Assembly (NCBI GenBank): GCA_022447585.1
Contig: JAKVAR010000048.1
Span: forward strand, 121,869-185,868
Source of the DNA: Crocinitomicaceae bacterium
Lineage (GTDB): Bacteria > Bacteroidota > Bacteroidia > Flavobacteriales_D > Crocinitomicaceae
Length of the DNA stretch: 64,000 nucleotides
Reading direction: 5' to 3'
Made by a program: the position numbers and the translations under genes. Numbering within the stretch: position 1 is the first letter of the stretch; each line of letters starts with the position of its first letter. The notes under the pieces are model-generated. The model did not search any database and was not told where the DNA came from. It saw nothing but the letters and a program-made list of their open reading frames with translations. This document shows, piece by piece, positions 16,862 through 26,241 of the stretch.

Positions 16862-18472
16862 GTGATTGAGCTAAAAAAGAAACATCGTTTTCTGCTAAGT
16901 ATTTTGGCAGGAATTTTAATGACCATATCATTCCCCTATACGGGCAGTCTAACATTTGTCGCTTTTGTGGCCTGGGTACCTATTTTGTTCCTGGAGAATT
17001 ATATCTCCGCGAAAAAATATAAGTCCAGAAAAGTTTTCACGCATGCCTATACCTCATTCTTCACATACAATTTACTGAGCACATGGTGGATTTGGAACGC
17101 TAGTTTTGGAGGTGCAATGTTAGCAATCATTTTGAACAGTTTATTAATGGCATTGGTTTTTAGTTGTTATCACTTAACTAAAAAACACGTTGGCAACAAA
17201 GAAGGATATCTATCTCTTTTAATTTATTGGATTGGATTTGAATACTTACACTACAACTGGGAAGCTTCATGGACATGGCTAACATTAGGTAATACATTTA
17301 GCATAACCCCCTCTTTGATTCAATGGTACTCATACACTGGAGTTCTGGGTGGTTCCCTTTGGGTCTTAATGGTCAACCTTGTGTTTTACCGTATTTATCA
17401 AAACGTCTACTTTAAGAAAGAATCTTGGAAAATACAAACTCCTATCTTCTATAGTGCTGCATTTCTATTAATTGCTCCAACTCTAATTTCTTTGATTTCT
17501 TATACAACATATGAAGAAACAAAAAATCCGATAAATGTCATTGCAATTCAGCCAAATATCGACCCATACAATGAGAAGTTTGAACCGGGAATGCTACAAC
17601 ATCAATTAGAGAAAATAGCAACTCTTGCAGCCAAGAAATGGACGGACTCTACAGACTTAATTGTAGCTCCAGAAACTGCTATAAGCGCTTCTTTTTTTGA
17701 GGGAGATATTCAACAACTAGAATTCTTCCATTACTTAAAACAACAAAAAGCAAAACTGAACAACACTCCATGGTATATTGGAGCTTCAACAATGGCAATT
17801 TTTGAGAAGAAAAACTCAAGAGCATCAATGGAACTGAATAGCGGTCCTGGTTACATTGAACACTATAATTCTTCCTTCCTAATTAGAGAGGATAACTCTA
17901 CAGACTTCGTCCATAAATCAAAGTTAGTACCTGGAGTAGAAGTAATTCCCTTTTCGGAATACCTTGGTTTCTTAGAGGATCTTTCAATAGACAATGGAGG
18001 AACCTCAGGGACTCTTGGTATTGAAGAGGAGCCGCAAATCTTTGAAACGGCAGATTTTAAATTTGCCCCAGTAGTTTGTTACGAATCAATTTATGGTGAA
18101 TGGGTAACAGAACAATGCAGAAAAGGAGCTCAATTAATATGTATTGCGACAAATGATGGGTGGTGGAAAGATACTCCTGGATATAAACAACATAATAGTT
18201 TTGCAAGTCTAAGAGCTATCGAAAATAGACGAAGTGTTGTAAGATCCGCAAATACGGGGACTAGTTGTTTCATCAATCAAAGAGGAGATATTTCGCAACC
18301 AACACAATGGTGGGTCCCGGATGCCATTACAGAACAAGTAAACTTGAATACAGAACAGACATTCTACACTACATATGGTAATGTTTTAGGTCGAAGTTTT
18401 AGTTTTGTTTCCGTTTTTCTATTACTTTTCACCTTTGTGAAACGATTTAAAAAGAAATATATTTCCAAGTAA
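16862..18472 (+). CDS. lnt: Apolipoprotein N-acyltransferase
   Basis: A 536-residue integral membrane enzyme that N-acylates the lipidated cysteine of outer membrane lipoproteins, the last step of lipoprotein maturation. Six or so membrane spans occupy residues about 10-220. The periplasmic nitrilase domain holds the expected catalytic triad: E in APETAIS, K in HKSKLVPGVEVIPF and C in PVVCYESIYG. A final span is near the C-terminus (SFVSVFLLLFTFVKRF). The start is GTG. The sigma-factor gene begins immediately after its stop. Confidence 0.93.
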   Translation: MIELKKKHRFLLSILAGILMTISFPYTGSLTFVAFVAWVPILFLENYISAKKYKSRKVFTHAYTSFFTYNLLSTWWIWNASFGGAMLAIILNSLLMALVFSCYHLTKKHVGNKEGYLSLLIYWIGFEYLHYNWEASWTWLTLGNTFSITPSLIQWYSYTGVLGGSLWVLMVNLVFYRIYQNVYFKKESWKIQTPIFYSAAFLLIAPTLISLISYTTYEETKNPINVIAIQPNIDPYNEKFEPGMLQHQLEKIATLAAKKWTDSTDLIVAPETAISASFFEGDIQQLEFFHYLKQQKAKLNNTPWYIGASTMAIFEKKNSRASMELNSGPGYIEHYNSSFLIREDNSTDFVHKSKLVPGVEVIPFSEYLGFLEDLSIDNGGTSGTLGIEEEPQIFETADFKFAPVVCYESIYGEWVTEQCRKGAQLICIATNDGWWKDTPGYKQHNSFASLRAIENRRSVVRSANTGTSCFINQRGDISQPTQWWVPDAITEQVNLNTEQTFYTTYGNVLGRSFSFVSVFLLLFTFVKRFKKKYISK

Positions 18473-19024
18473 TTGAGCGAGAAAAATAACATAGACACCG
18501 CAAGTCTAGTAGATAATCACAGTGATTACCTATTGTCTTTTGCTATGTCAAAGTTACGAGACATCGATCTCGCCAAAGATTTAGTCCAAGACACTTTCGT
18601 TTCAGCACTGACAAAACTTGATACTTTTGAAAGCAGAAGTAAGATCAGAACATGGCTTACGAGTATTTTAAATCGAAAGATCATAGATCACTGGAGGAAA
18701 GCTGAAACCAGATACACTGATCCAATTTCTAGTTTTTTCGATCAAGAAGACGATTCGAAACAATGGTTATTAGAAAAGAAAGCTGACACGGGATTTAAAA
18801 ATATTGACATACAGATAGGTGAGGAAGAAACTTTAAATGAGCTCGGACTTTGTTTAGACACTTTACCGGAAAAATGGCAAGGAATTGTTGCATCAAAATA
18901 CATACAGGAAAAAGAAAGTGAGCAAGTTTGCAATGATTTCGAAATTACTTCTTCTAACCTTTGGGTTATCATACATAGAGCAAAGCTATTATTGCGTGAT
19001 TGTCTCAAAACAAAATGGGCATAA
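18473..19024 (+). CDS. ECF-type RNA polymerase sigma factor
   Basis: A 183-residue sigma-70 family protein with only regions 2 and 4. Region 2 reads DYLLSFAMSKLRDIDLAKDLVQDTFVSALTKLDTFESRSKIRTWLTSILNRKIIDHWRK in pattern, including the DLVQDTF core and WL(T)SI(L)NRKIIDHWR. Region 4 (about residues 125-180) has LDTLPEKWQGIVASKYIQEKESEQVCNDFEI followed by the recognition helix. The TTG start directly abuts the lnt stop (TAATTG), so translation is probably coupled. The small zinc-finger protein after it overlaps its stop and is the likely regulator. Confidence 0.9.
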   Translation: MSEKNNIDTASLVDNHSDYLLSFAMSKLRDIDLAKDLVQDTFVSALTKLDTFESRSKIRTWLTSILNRKIIDHWRKAETRYTDPISSFFDQEDDSKQWLLEKKADTGFKNIDIQIGEEETLNELGLCLDTLPEKWQGIVASKYIQEKESEQVCNDFEITSSNLWVIIHRAKLLLRDCLKTKWA

Positions 19025-19254
19025 TGAAGAGTTGTCAGGAAATAACTGAAAACATCGAAAAAGGATACATAAAGCGACTTACTACTAAAGAGCGCTTAAG
19101 TATTCGTATGCATGTTATGATTTGCCCTCCCTGTCGACAATACTTTAAAGATAGTGCAACCATTGAAAAATTGCTTACTCGAAAGTTTAAACATCCTGAA
19201 AAGTATAAATTCAGTATTGAAGAAAAAGAATCACTTAAAAATAAACTGAGCTAA
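19024..19254 (+). CDS. Small zinc-finger anti-sigma-like protein
   Basis: A 76-residue protein starting at the ATG that overlaps the sigma-factor stop (TAATG); an ATG nine bases upstream (19015) is the alternative. It holds H-x3-C-x2-C (HVMICPPC, about residues 34-41) and an earlier cysteine (SCQEI), the zinc-binding anti-sigma (ZAS / zf-HC2) pattern. No membrane segment is present, unlike most anti-sigma factors, so it should be cytoplasmic. A redox- or zinc-responsive control of the partner sigma factor is the family-based inference. Its last 4 bases overlap the convergent secreted-protein gene. Confidence 0.75.
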   Translation: MKSCQEITENIEKGYIKRLTTKERLSIRMHVMICPPCRQYFKDSATIEKLLTRKFKHPEKYKFSIEEKESLKNKLS

Positions 19255-20810
19255 AACTTCATTAACCCCAACCTTTCATTCTTTCCCCAAATTGAATACA
19301 ACAACACTTGCCTTGTCTGATAATTAATATTAAACAACTTCGGAACCGTGATTGTAGATATATCCGATCTACCAAAGAAAACCTTCCTTTCAACCTCACC
19401 AGTTTCAACATCAATTTCTGCTAAGGCAACTACATTACGCTTCTTAGTATAGTTTGCGGTATGTATTTCTGAGTTCTTCAAAAATTCTCCTGAAGCATTG
19501 TAATTACTTCGACTATCGTTAAATACAAAACTTATTTTTGAATCTGAAACGTAGCTTGCAAAGCTAGAATATGGCCCGCCATCATTCATAGACACCTGAT
19601 ACTTTGGGACCTTCTTTATCCAGTCAAATTGACCTGTCGCATTAATCTTGAAAGCAATAATATCATTGAAATAATAATAATAACGATCAGATGAGGTACC
19701 TGTATTCGGGTCAGCAGAAGACTGCAGTTCCACATAGTATTGTTCCATTGTTCCAAGAAGGCTACCATCGCTTAATGTGGCAACATCCTGCATTTGATAA
19801 TGTTGAAGTTGGGCTGCACCCATACCTCTCTCTTCTCTTCTATCAGCTTTTCTTAAAGCTTGTTGACTCCAACCTTCTTTAATAAAGTCCTCATCAAAAT
19901 CTTTATAAGTATTCAATAGCTGCGCTCCTGTTTTTAAATCCATTCTCTGATGAAATAGGCCAGTAACGCCTTGTATATCTTGAACACCATAAATACCAGT
20001 TACAACAAATTGATTCTCATCATTCATTGACATTGCCATTGCCTCAATGCGCCTTCCATCAATATCAATTTCGAATTCTTGGAGCCCGTCATCATTAACA
20101 TGATAAATATGTAAATCTTTAAATTTTTGCTTGTTCTTCAAGAACGACTTTTCATTTCTTTCATATTCAGCAAACGCCAAAAAATAATCACCAGAATTAG
20201 ATACCTGATGCTCAAGAATTCGGACATACTTAGGATCAAACTTCAGCGGGTACTCTCCATCATTTACTTTTTCAATATTCTTATTAAAAATGTTAAAACC
20301 ATAAATGTGCTTTCTATCCTTTTTCCCTGGCAAATTCCAAAACACCCCAAAATGACTATTATCCTTTGAAAAAGCTACATTAAACCTCCCTTTTACACCA
20401 GCTTGTAACGGAAAACCGCCCAAATAAACTTGTTCCCCTTTTGGTTCTATACTTTCATCATAACGTTGCATATAAATATTATGCGAACCATTTTGCTTAT
20501 CTGAAAGAAAAACAGTAAAGTCACCATCAACAATCCCAACAGCTACAAAATTTGCAATACTCTCATTTACGAAAAGTTTAATTCGTTTTCGTTCAATACG
20601 CTCAAGACCAACATTTTTGGTAACATGGTACCTTCCACCAATATTCCCTCCTAACCAGCGGAGTGTGTAAAACTCTCCAGGTACAGGAGACAAAATTTCA
20701 ATCAGTCGACCTTGCTTTTTTTGAATCTGACCCCATTCGATGGAAGCTTTCTGTGCAAACAGAAATCCAGCGTTAAACAGGGTAATGAATACCAAAATTG
20801 ATTTAATCAT
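19251..20810 (-). CDS. Secreted hypothetical protein, probably beta-rich
   Basis: A 519-residue protein with an N-terminal signal peptide (about residues 1-19, KSILVFITLFNAGFLFAQ). I recognise no named family. The body alternates short strands with polar loops (for example SFVFNDSRSNYNASGEF and KYQVSMNDGGPYSS), and several blocks describe file-like paired strands as in beta-propellers. It lacks a recognisable C-terminal sorting signal. It is probably an exported or surface protein of the envelope. It lies 42 bases downstream of purB on the same strand and could be read through from it. Confidence 0.7.
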   Translation of the reverse strand: MIKSILVFITLFNAGFLFAQKASIEWGQIQKKQGRLIEILSPVPGEFYTLRWLGGNIGGRYHVTKNVGLERIERKRIKLFVNESIANFVAVGIVDGDFTVFLSDKQNGSHNIYMQRYDESIEPKGEQVYLGGFPLQAGVKGRFNVAFSKDNSHFGVFWNLPGKKDRKHIYGFNIFNKNIEKVNDGEYPLKFDPKYVRILEHQVSNSGDYFLAFAEYERNEKSFLKNKQKFKDLHIYHVNDDGLQEFEIDIDGRRIEAMAMSMNDENQFVVTGIYGVQDIQGVTGLFHQRMDLKTGAQLLNTYKDFDEDFIKEGWSQQALRKADRREERGMGAAQLQHYQMQDVATLSDGSLLGTMEQYYVELQSSADPNTGTSSDRYYYYFNDIIAFKINATGQFDWIKKVPKYQVSMNDGGPYSSFASYVSDSKISFVFNDSRSNYNASGEFLKNSEIHTANYTKKRNVVALAEIDVETGEVERKVFFGRSDISTITVPKLFNINYQTRQVLLYSIWGKNERLGLMKF

Positions 20811-20852
20811 ACACTTAATTTAACTAAAATCGGACAATTATCAGTCCAAAAC

Positions 20853-22208
20853 TTAGCTAACTAATTGTATTCCCGTATAGTTTTGAGGTGTAATCTCTTT
20901 CAACTCAGCTTTAAGAACATCAGAAACATTTAATGTATCAACAAAATCGTGAACAGTTAATTTGGTTACAGCCTCATTCTTTCGTGTTAGTCCTTTTAAG
21001 GCCTCGTATGGTTTTGGATAGCCTTCTCTTCTTAAAATAGTTTGAATTGCCTCGGCAACAACTGCCCAATTATTCTCTAAATCATTATCGAAAGCAGCCT
21101 CATTTAATAACAGCTTATCTAAACCTTTCAACGTAGATTTAAACGCTATAAATGTATGAGCTAAGGGTAAACCAATTGTTCTTAAAACAGTAGAATCGGT
21201 TAAATCTCTTTGAAGTCGTGAAACTGGTAATTTCAGCGAAAGGTGTTCAAAAATTGCATTTGCGATCCCGATGTTTCCTTCTGAATTTTCAAAATCAATT
21301 GGGTTTACTTTATGTGGCATTGCGGAAGAACCAACTTCTCCAGCTTTTAGTTTTTGTTTGAAGTACTCCATTGATACATACGTCCACATATCACGATCCA
21401 AATCCATCACGATTGTGTTAATTCTTTTCAAAGTATCGAACATAGCAGCCATGTTATCATAGTGCTCAATTTGAGTTGTTGTCTGACTTCTATTCAACCC
21501 CAAAATATTGTTAACGAAGTTATTTCCAAAAGTAACCCAGTCCGTGGAAGAAAAGGCAACATAGTGTGCATTAAAGTTTCCGGTAGCTCCTCCAAACTTA
21601 GCAGAATAAGGAATAGCTGTTAAGTGTTTTCGTTGAATAGTCAAACGTTCAACAAACACCTGTATTTCTTTGCCTAATCTTGTTGGCGATGCCGGTTGAC
21701 CGTGTGTACGAGCAAGCATAGGAATATCTTTCCATTCTTTACTCAATGCCGTCAAGTTAGAAATCAATTCATCTAATAACGGAAGGTATTCTTTTTCAAT
21801 TGCCTCTTTCAATGATAAAGGAATTGAAGTGTTGTTAATATCCTGAGACGTCAAACCAAAGTGAACAAATTCTAAATACATTTCTAAACCTAACGCAGTC
21901 ATTTTGTCTTTCACAAAATACTCAACAGCTTTCACGTCATGATTTGTCGTTTTCTCAATATTTTTAATCCACAACGCATCTTCCTCAGAAAAGTTAGTGT
22001 AAATCAATCTCATTTCAGCATATTTCTCTTTTGGAAAATCCGCTAGTGCATCAACACCACTTTCAACCATTGCAATGAAATATTCAACCTCTACAATTAC
22101 TCGATATTTGATTAAACCGAATTCAGAAAAATAGGGTTGTAATTCACTTGTTTTACCTTGGTATCGCCCGTCTACTGGTGAAATTGCTGTTAAACTGCTA
22201 AAATTCAT
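20853..22208 (-). CDS. purB: Adenylosuccinate lyase
   Basis: A 451-residue member of the fumarase/aspartase superfamily that makes AMP from adenylosuccinate and AICAR from SAICAR in purine synthesis. The signature GSSAMPHKVNPIDFENSEGN is present (about residue 275 on), as are THGQPASPTRLGKE, SQDINNT and the N-terminal SPVDGRY. The frame is open to an ATG at 22226 (MNSRVI), but ATG 22208 (MNFSSLTAISPVDGRYQ) is the family start and is used here. A TATCTTTG promoter box lies about 40 bases upstream. Confidence 0.94.
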   Translation of the reverse strand: MNFSSLTAISPVDGRYQGKTSELQPYFSEFGLIKYRVIVEVEYFIAMVESGVDALADFPKEKYAEMRLIYTNFSEEDALWIKNIEKTTNHDVKAVEYFVKDKMTALGLEMYLEFVHFGLTSQDINNTSIPLSLKEAIEKEYLPLLDELISNLTALSKEWKDIPMLARTHGQPASPTRLGKEIQVFVERLTIQRKHLTAIPYSAKFGGATGNFNAHYVAFSSTDWVTFGNNFVNNILGLNRSQTTTQIEHYDNMAAMFDTLKRINTIVMDLDRDMWTYVSMEYFKQKLKAGEVGSSAMPHKVNPIDFENSEGNIGIANAIFEHLSLKLPVSRLQRDLTDSTVLRTIGLPLAHTFIAFKSTLKGLDKLLLNEAAFDNDLENNWAVVAEAIQTILRREGYPKPYEALKGLTRKNEAVTKLTVHDFVDTLNVSDVLKAELKEITPQNYTGIQLVS

Positions 22209-22247
22209 AATTACTCTTGAGTTCAAGGGTTAAAAAATTGGAAAGGG

Positions 22248-22255
22248 CAAAGATA
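22248..22255 (-). promoter_or_regulatory. Candidate -7 box for purB
   Basis: On the minus strand the bases read TATCTTTG, an exact match to TAnnTTTG, about 40 bases upstream of the purB start. No TTG is obvious at the -33 position. Confidence 0.4.
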
Positions 22256-22306
22256 CAAAAGCCTTATGAAATAACCGATTTGAATTTCCTTTGATTATTT
22301 TTGAGC

Positions 22307-23149
22307 ATGCGATTTATTAAGAATTTCCTTTTTGGAATGAAAGCGTACATCAAAGCCATTAAGTTCATCATTGAATACAAGCTATATTGGTACCTGATTT
22401 TCCCTGCAATTCTTATGCTTATAATTTACAAGCTGGGATCAATGGTTAAGAATAATCGTGTTGTCCCTGAGGCGGAGAATATGAATGAAATTGTTTGGTA
22501 CTTGCTTTATGTATTGATTGAGATATCCGTGGCATTACTTCTGATGAAATTCGCCAAATACCTTGTAGTTGTGATCCTATCACCGCTCATATCGCATCTC
22601 AGTATGAAAACCGAAAAGATCTTAACCGGTAACACTTATCCATTTAGTCTGAGTCAATTAATTCATGATATAAAAAGAGCAATGCGTATTGTGATTAGAA
22701 ATTTTATGTGGGAATATTTTTTCTTCCTTATTATATTTCTGGTCTCTGTTCTTGGATGGGATGATCCGAAGTCCTCTCCCATTTTCTATTTAACCTTCGT
22801 TATTGGATTTTTCTATTATGGATTTGCATTCATGGACTACATCAATGAAAGAAGAAGGTTAGATATCGATGCGAGTATTGTATTTGTTCGAAACAATCGT
22901 GGCCTTGCGATTGCAATTGGTTCCATTTACTCATTATTAATTTTAGTCCCTGTTGATTTAGGTGCACTCTTCGACTGGTCCAACTTCTCTATATCTCCGA
23001 TGAATACAATTGGACGATTTCTATTGCATTTATTACTATGGCTCTGTGCTGCTGCCGCACCAATTTTAGCAATCGTAGCAGCAACAATCGCTCTAGATGA
23101 TTTAGTAGACTTAAAATCAAACAAATACTCAACAAAAGTGGATAATTAA
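22307..23149 (+). CDS. EI24 domain-containing membrane protein
   Basis: A 280-residue integral membrane protein with about four hydrophobic segments (residues about 20-45, 60-90, 145-185 and 195-265). Its arrangement, NFLFGMKAYIKAIKFIIEYKLYWYLIFPAI at the start and LAIAIGSIYSLLILVPVDLG near the end, fits the EI24/CysZ group. CysZ imports sulphate, but bacterial EI24 proteins are more diverse, so no substrate is claimed. ATG 22307 is preferred to a TTG six bases upstream. It is divergent from purB. Confidence 0.75.
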   Translation: MRFIKNFLFGMKAYIKAIKFIIEYKLYWYLIFPAILMLIIYKLGSMVKNNRVVPEAENMNEIVWYLLYVLIEISVALLLMKFAKYLVVVILSPLISHLSMKTEKILTGNTYPFSLSQLIHDIKRAMRIVIRNFMWEYFFFLIIFLVSVLGWDDPKSSPIFYLTFVIGFFYYGFAFMDYINERRRLDIDASIVFVRNNRGLAIAIGSIYSLLILVPVDLGALFDWSNFSISPMNTIGRFLLHLLLWLCAAAAPILAIVAATIALDDLVDLKSNKYSTKVDN

Positions 23150-23238
23150 CACAACTATTTTAGAGGAAATAATAGATTTTTACATTCTTTTGCATAACTT
23201 TTGCTTACTGTTTAGGAAAACAAAACAATTCGAAAACC

Positions 23239-24621
23239 ATGACAACAATTTTACGCTACTCATTAACTATTCTGTTTCTATCTGCGATGAGTAATACATT
23301 TGCTTATTCAAATACTGCTACTCCGCCTGATTCAACAACTAACATTGTAGACAAGACAGCTGCAACTTACATTATTGAAGAAGGGAAAACAATGTTCGGA
23401 ATTGGCCGGATTAAAGATGCATTAATTAAGTTTAGACAAGCAGGAGTTAAAGACCCTAATAGCTGGAAAGCAGCCTACTGGATTAGTAAATGTCACTACA
23501 AAATGAATAATTATGGCTATTCATTAAAGTATGCAAACTCAGCGATGACTTTAGGTGGAGAGAAAGTAAATAAAGAAATCTATTTTACTCTAGGTTCAGT
23601 AAATCATAGACTTGGAAATATTGATTCAGCGATTGTTAATTATAACAAAGCTATAGAAAACCTTACGAAATCTAGAGCAAAGGTGTTACGTATAGCTCAT
23701 CATCTCGAAGAGTGCGAATTTGCTAAAACTCAAATAAAGAATGGTAAATTATTCGAAAAGAAAAGAATTGAAGGAGAAATAAACTCTGGATATGATGATT
23801 ATAACATTGTTCTTGGTTCAGACTCTAAAACCATCTATTTTGTTTCGCGAAGAAGTAACACAACAGGTGGTGGAATGAATCCAGATGACCAAAGGTATTT
23901 CGAAGACACGTATAAATCTGTATACGATGAAGAGATGAAAGAATGGGGAACTGCATCAAATGAATTAGGTAAGTTAAACTCAAACGGATTTGACGCATTG
24001 AACTACATCTCTCCGGATGGTTTAATTGCAATTCTAACAGTAAACTCAACTGCAACTGACACCAAAAACGCTACTAAAGGGTCTGATATTTGTGAAGCTA
24101 AAAAGAACACAAAAGGAACTTGGAACTCTCCTAAACCAATTAAAGCAAAAGGTTTAAACACTTCATACTTTGAAGGATCAGCCACAGTTACAAGCGATGG
24201 AAACACAATGTATTTTGTCTCTGATAGAAAAGGTGAAACAAGATCTACCGATATTTATGTAGCACATAGAGAAGGAAAGTCTTGGGGTAAAGTAAAAGTA
24301 CTTTCGGATTCAATTAACACCAAAGGAAGAGAAACTACTCCATACATTTCACCAGACGGTAGATACTTATTCTTTAGTTCTGATGGACATTTAGGAATGG
24401 GGGGATTGGACGTTTATGTTTCGGAAAACCTTGGTGAAACATGGAGTACACCCGTAAATTTAGGCTATGGCATTAACTCAGTGAATAACGATACCCACTT
24501 TGTTTATAATGCTGACTTGAAAAAAGCTTTCATGTCTGGTTTTGAACTGGTTGGAAAAAAATCTAGTATTGATTGTTACGAGCTAGACCTGACAAAATTC
24601 GAGTATCCAAAGGCCTACTAG
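23239..24621 (+). CDS. TPR / PD40 beta-propeller periplasmic protein
   Basis: A 460-residue protein with a signal peptide (about residues 1-23). Tetratricopeptide-like helices follow (about 45-165: AAYWISKCHYKMNNYGYSLKYANSAM). Then come WD40-like PD40 blades (about 185-450), each with a pattern such as ATVTSDGNTMYFVSDRKG and PYISPDGRYLFFSSDG. This is the N-terminal architecture of Bacteroidota OmpA/PorE-like proteins, which act in cell-envelope or T9SS assembly, but the OmpA domain itself is absent. A perfect long hairpin terminator follows. Confidence 0.8.
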   Translation: MTTILRYSLTILFLSAMSNTFAYSNTATPPDSTTNIVDKTAATYIIEEGKTMFGIGRIKDALIKFRQAGVKDPNSWKAAYWISKCHYKMNNYGYSLKYANSAMTLGGEKVNKEIYFTLGSVNHRLGNIDSAIVNYNKAIENLTKSRAKVLRIAHHLEECEFAKTQIKNGKLFEKKRIEGEINSGYDDYNIVLGSDSKTIYFVSRRSNTTGGGMNPDDQRYFEDTYKSVYDEEMKEWGTASNELGKLNSNGFDALNYISPDGLIAILTVNSTATDTKNATKGSDICEAKKNTKGTWNSPKPIKAKGLNTSYFEGSATVTSDGNTMYFVSDRKGETRSTDIYVAHREGKSWGKVKVLSDSINTKGRETTPYISPDGRYLFFSSDGHLGMGGLDVYVSENLGETWSTPVNLGYGINSVNNDTHFVYNADLKKAFMSGFELVGKKSSIDCYELDLTKFEYPKAY

Positions 24622-24632
24622 AAAAGAAGAGC

Positions 24633-24675
24633 TTAATGAAAAAGCACCAATCAAAGATTGGTGCTTTTTCATTAA
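24633..24675 (+). terminator. Strong hairpin terminator
   Basis: Perfect 20-base arms (starting TTAATGAAAAAGCACCAATC) around AAA, with poly-A on one side and poly-T on the other of the GC-rich tip. It can act in both directions and separates the PD40 gene from truA. Confidence 0.85.
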
Positions 24676-24690
24676 AAATAGACATTCTCT

Positions 24691-24698
24691 TATATTTG
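24691..24698 (+). promoter_or_regulatory. Candidate -7 box for truA
   Basis: TATATTTG matches TAnnTTTG. It ends only four bases before the truA ATG, so the message would be nearly leaderless if this is the promoter. No clear TTG is found at the usual spacing. Confidence 0.35.
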
Positions 24699-24702
24699 AA
24701 AC

Positions 24703-25449
24703 ATGCAAAGGTATTTCATTGAATTAGCATATAACGGAGAAGACTATCATGGATGGCAAAGGCAACCCAAAGAAATTTCTGTACAAGAAGTTATAGAAGA
24801 CAATTTGACGAAACTAAATTCTAACAATGAAGTAAAAGTTGTAGGTTGCGGTAGAACAGATTCTGGTGTACATGCGCAGCATTTCATTTTACATACAGAA
24901 ATTACAATGATTGAAGATGTGGATCGATTCGTTTTTAAACTGAACCGTATGTTACCGCAATCAATCGCTATTTATAACATGTTTGCTGTAAAGCCGGATT
25001 CTCATGCTAGATTTGATGCAACTGCAAGAACCTACCGTTATTTTATTCACAAACACAAGGATCCCTTCAAACAAGGACAAAGTTGGTTGGTTAAAGCACC
25101 TTTAGATTTTGAGAAAATGAATGAGGCCGCTAAATACCTATTAGGCAAACAAGATTTTACTTCATTATCAAAAATTCATACCGACGTTAAGACAAACATC
25201 TGCAATGTTAAAGTAGCCCGCTGGGTTCAATTGGAAAACGGAGTATACTACTTTGAAATTACAGCTGATCGATTTTTAAGAAACATGGTAAGAGCAACAG
25301 TAGGGACATTGATTGACATCGGAACGGGGAAATCAAAACCAGAAAACATGCGTTCAATACTTGATGCAATGGATCGACAGGCGGCATCTACCTCAGTGCC
25401 AGCGCGTGGACTATTTCTCTGGAAAGTTGAATACGCCAAAAACATTTAA
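24703..25449 (+). CDS. truA: tRNA pseudouridine synthase A
   Basis: A 248-residue TruA that makes pseudouridine at tRNA positions 38-40 in the anticodon stem-loop. The catalytic aspartate lies in GCGRTDSGVHAQ (about residue 56), with ELAYNGEDYHGWQRQP at the N-terminus, DATARTYRYFI and RFLRNMVRATVGTL in the second half. Length is normal. The split methyltransferase gene starts 2 bases after its stop, so they may share a message. Confidence 0.94.
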   Translation: MQRYFIELAYNGEDYHGWQRQPKEISVQEVIEDNLTKLNSNNEVKVVGCGRTDSGVHAQHFILHTEITMIEDVDRFVFKLNRMLPQSIAIYNMFAVKPDSHARFDATARTYRYFIHKHKDPFKQGQSWLVKAPLDFEKMNEAAKYLLGKQDFTSLSKIHTDVKTNICNVKVARWVQLENGVYYFEITADRFLRNMVRATVGTLIDIGTGKSKPENMRSILDAMDRQAASTSVPARGLFLWKVEYAKNI

Positions 25450-25451
25450 TT

Positions 25452-26240
25452 ATGAATTATCAAGCAATAAATAAGGCATCTTGGAATAAAAGAACTGAAC
25501 TGCATATCAATTCTGACTTTTATGATAATCAAGGATTTATTCAAGGAAAAAACTCTTTGAACAAATTTTAACTGGATATACTTGGAGATCTTTCTGGAAA
25601 AAAAGTATTGCATTTACAATGTCATTTTGGCCAGGACACGATTTCCCTGGAGAGATTGGGCGCTAAGGTAACGGGTGTTGACCTTTCAAATGTGGCAATT
25701 GACAATGCACGAAAATTGGCTTCTCAAACTAATTCTCAAGCAGAATTCATTTGCTCGGACATTTATGATTTACCAAATCATTTAGATAGCAATTTTGACA
25801 TTATTTTCACGAGTTACGGAACGATTGGCTGGCTTCCTGACCTAGACAAATGGGCAGGAATTCTAGATCACTTCCTTAAAGCTGATGGTAAATTCGTGTT
25901 TATTGAATTCCACCCTGTTGTTTGGATGTTTGACGATGACTTTACTACAGTAAAATATAATTACTTCAACGTTGAACCCATAGTAGAAACAATTGACGGC
26001 ACCTATGCTAAGAAAGACGCGAATGAATCCTTCAAGTCTATCACCTGGAATCATCCTATTTCGGAAGTGCTAACTAGTCTCTTCGCAAAGAACTTCAAAT
26101 TAGATGCTCTGAAAGAATATGATTATTCTCCATACAATTGCTTCGATCATACTGAAGAGTTTGAACCTGGGAAATTTCGAATAAAGCACTTTGAGAATAG
26201 ATTACCGATGGTATATTCCATTGAAGCAACTAAGTGTTAA
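25452..26240 (+). pseudogene. Class I SAM-dependent methyltransferase interrupted by an in-frame stop
   Basis: From ATG 25452 the frame reads MNYQAINKASWNKRTELHIN, then after SLNKF meets TAA at 25569-25571 (codon 40). It continues in the same frame with LDILGDLSGKKVLHLQCHFGQDTISLERLGAKVTGVDLS, a normal methyltransferase motif I, to 26240. Homologues that I recall usually have a glutamate at the stop position, so a single G-to-T change (GAA to TAA) would explain it. Restart at TTG 25608 would delete most of the region ahead of motif I, so a functional product is unlikely. Sequencing error is the main alternative. The downstream Crp gene follows after 1 base. Confidence 0.8.
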
Positions 26241-26241
26241 A

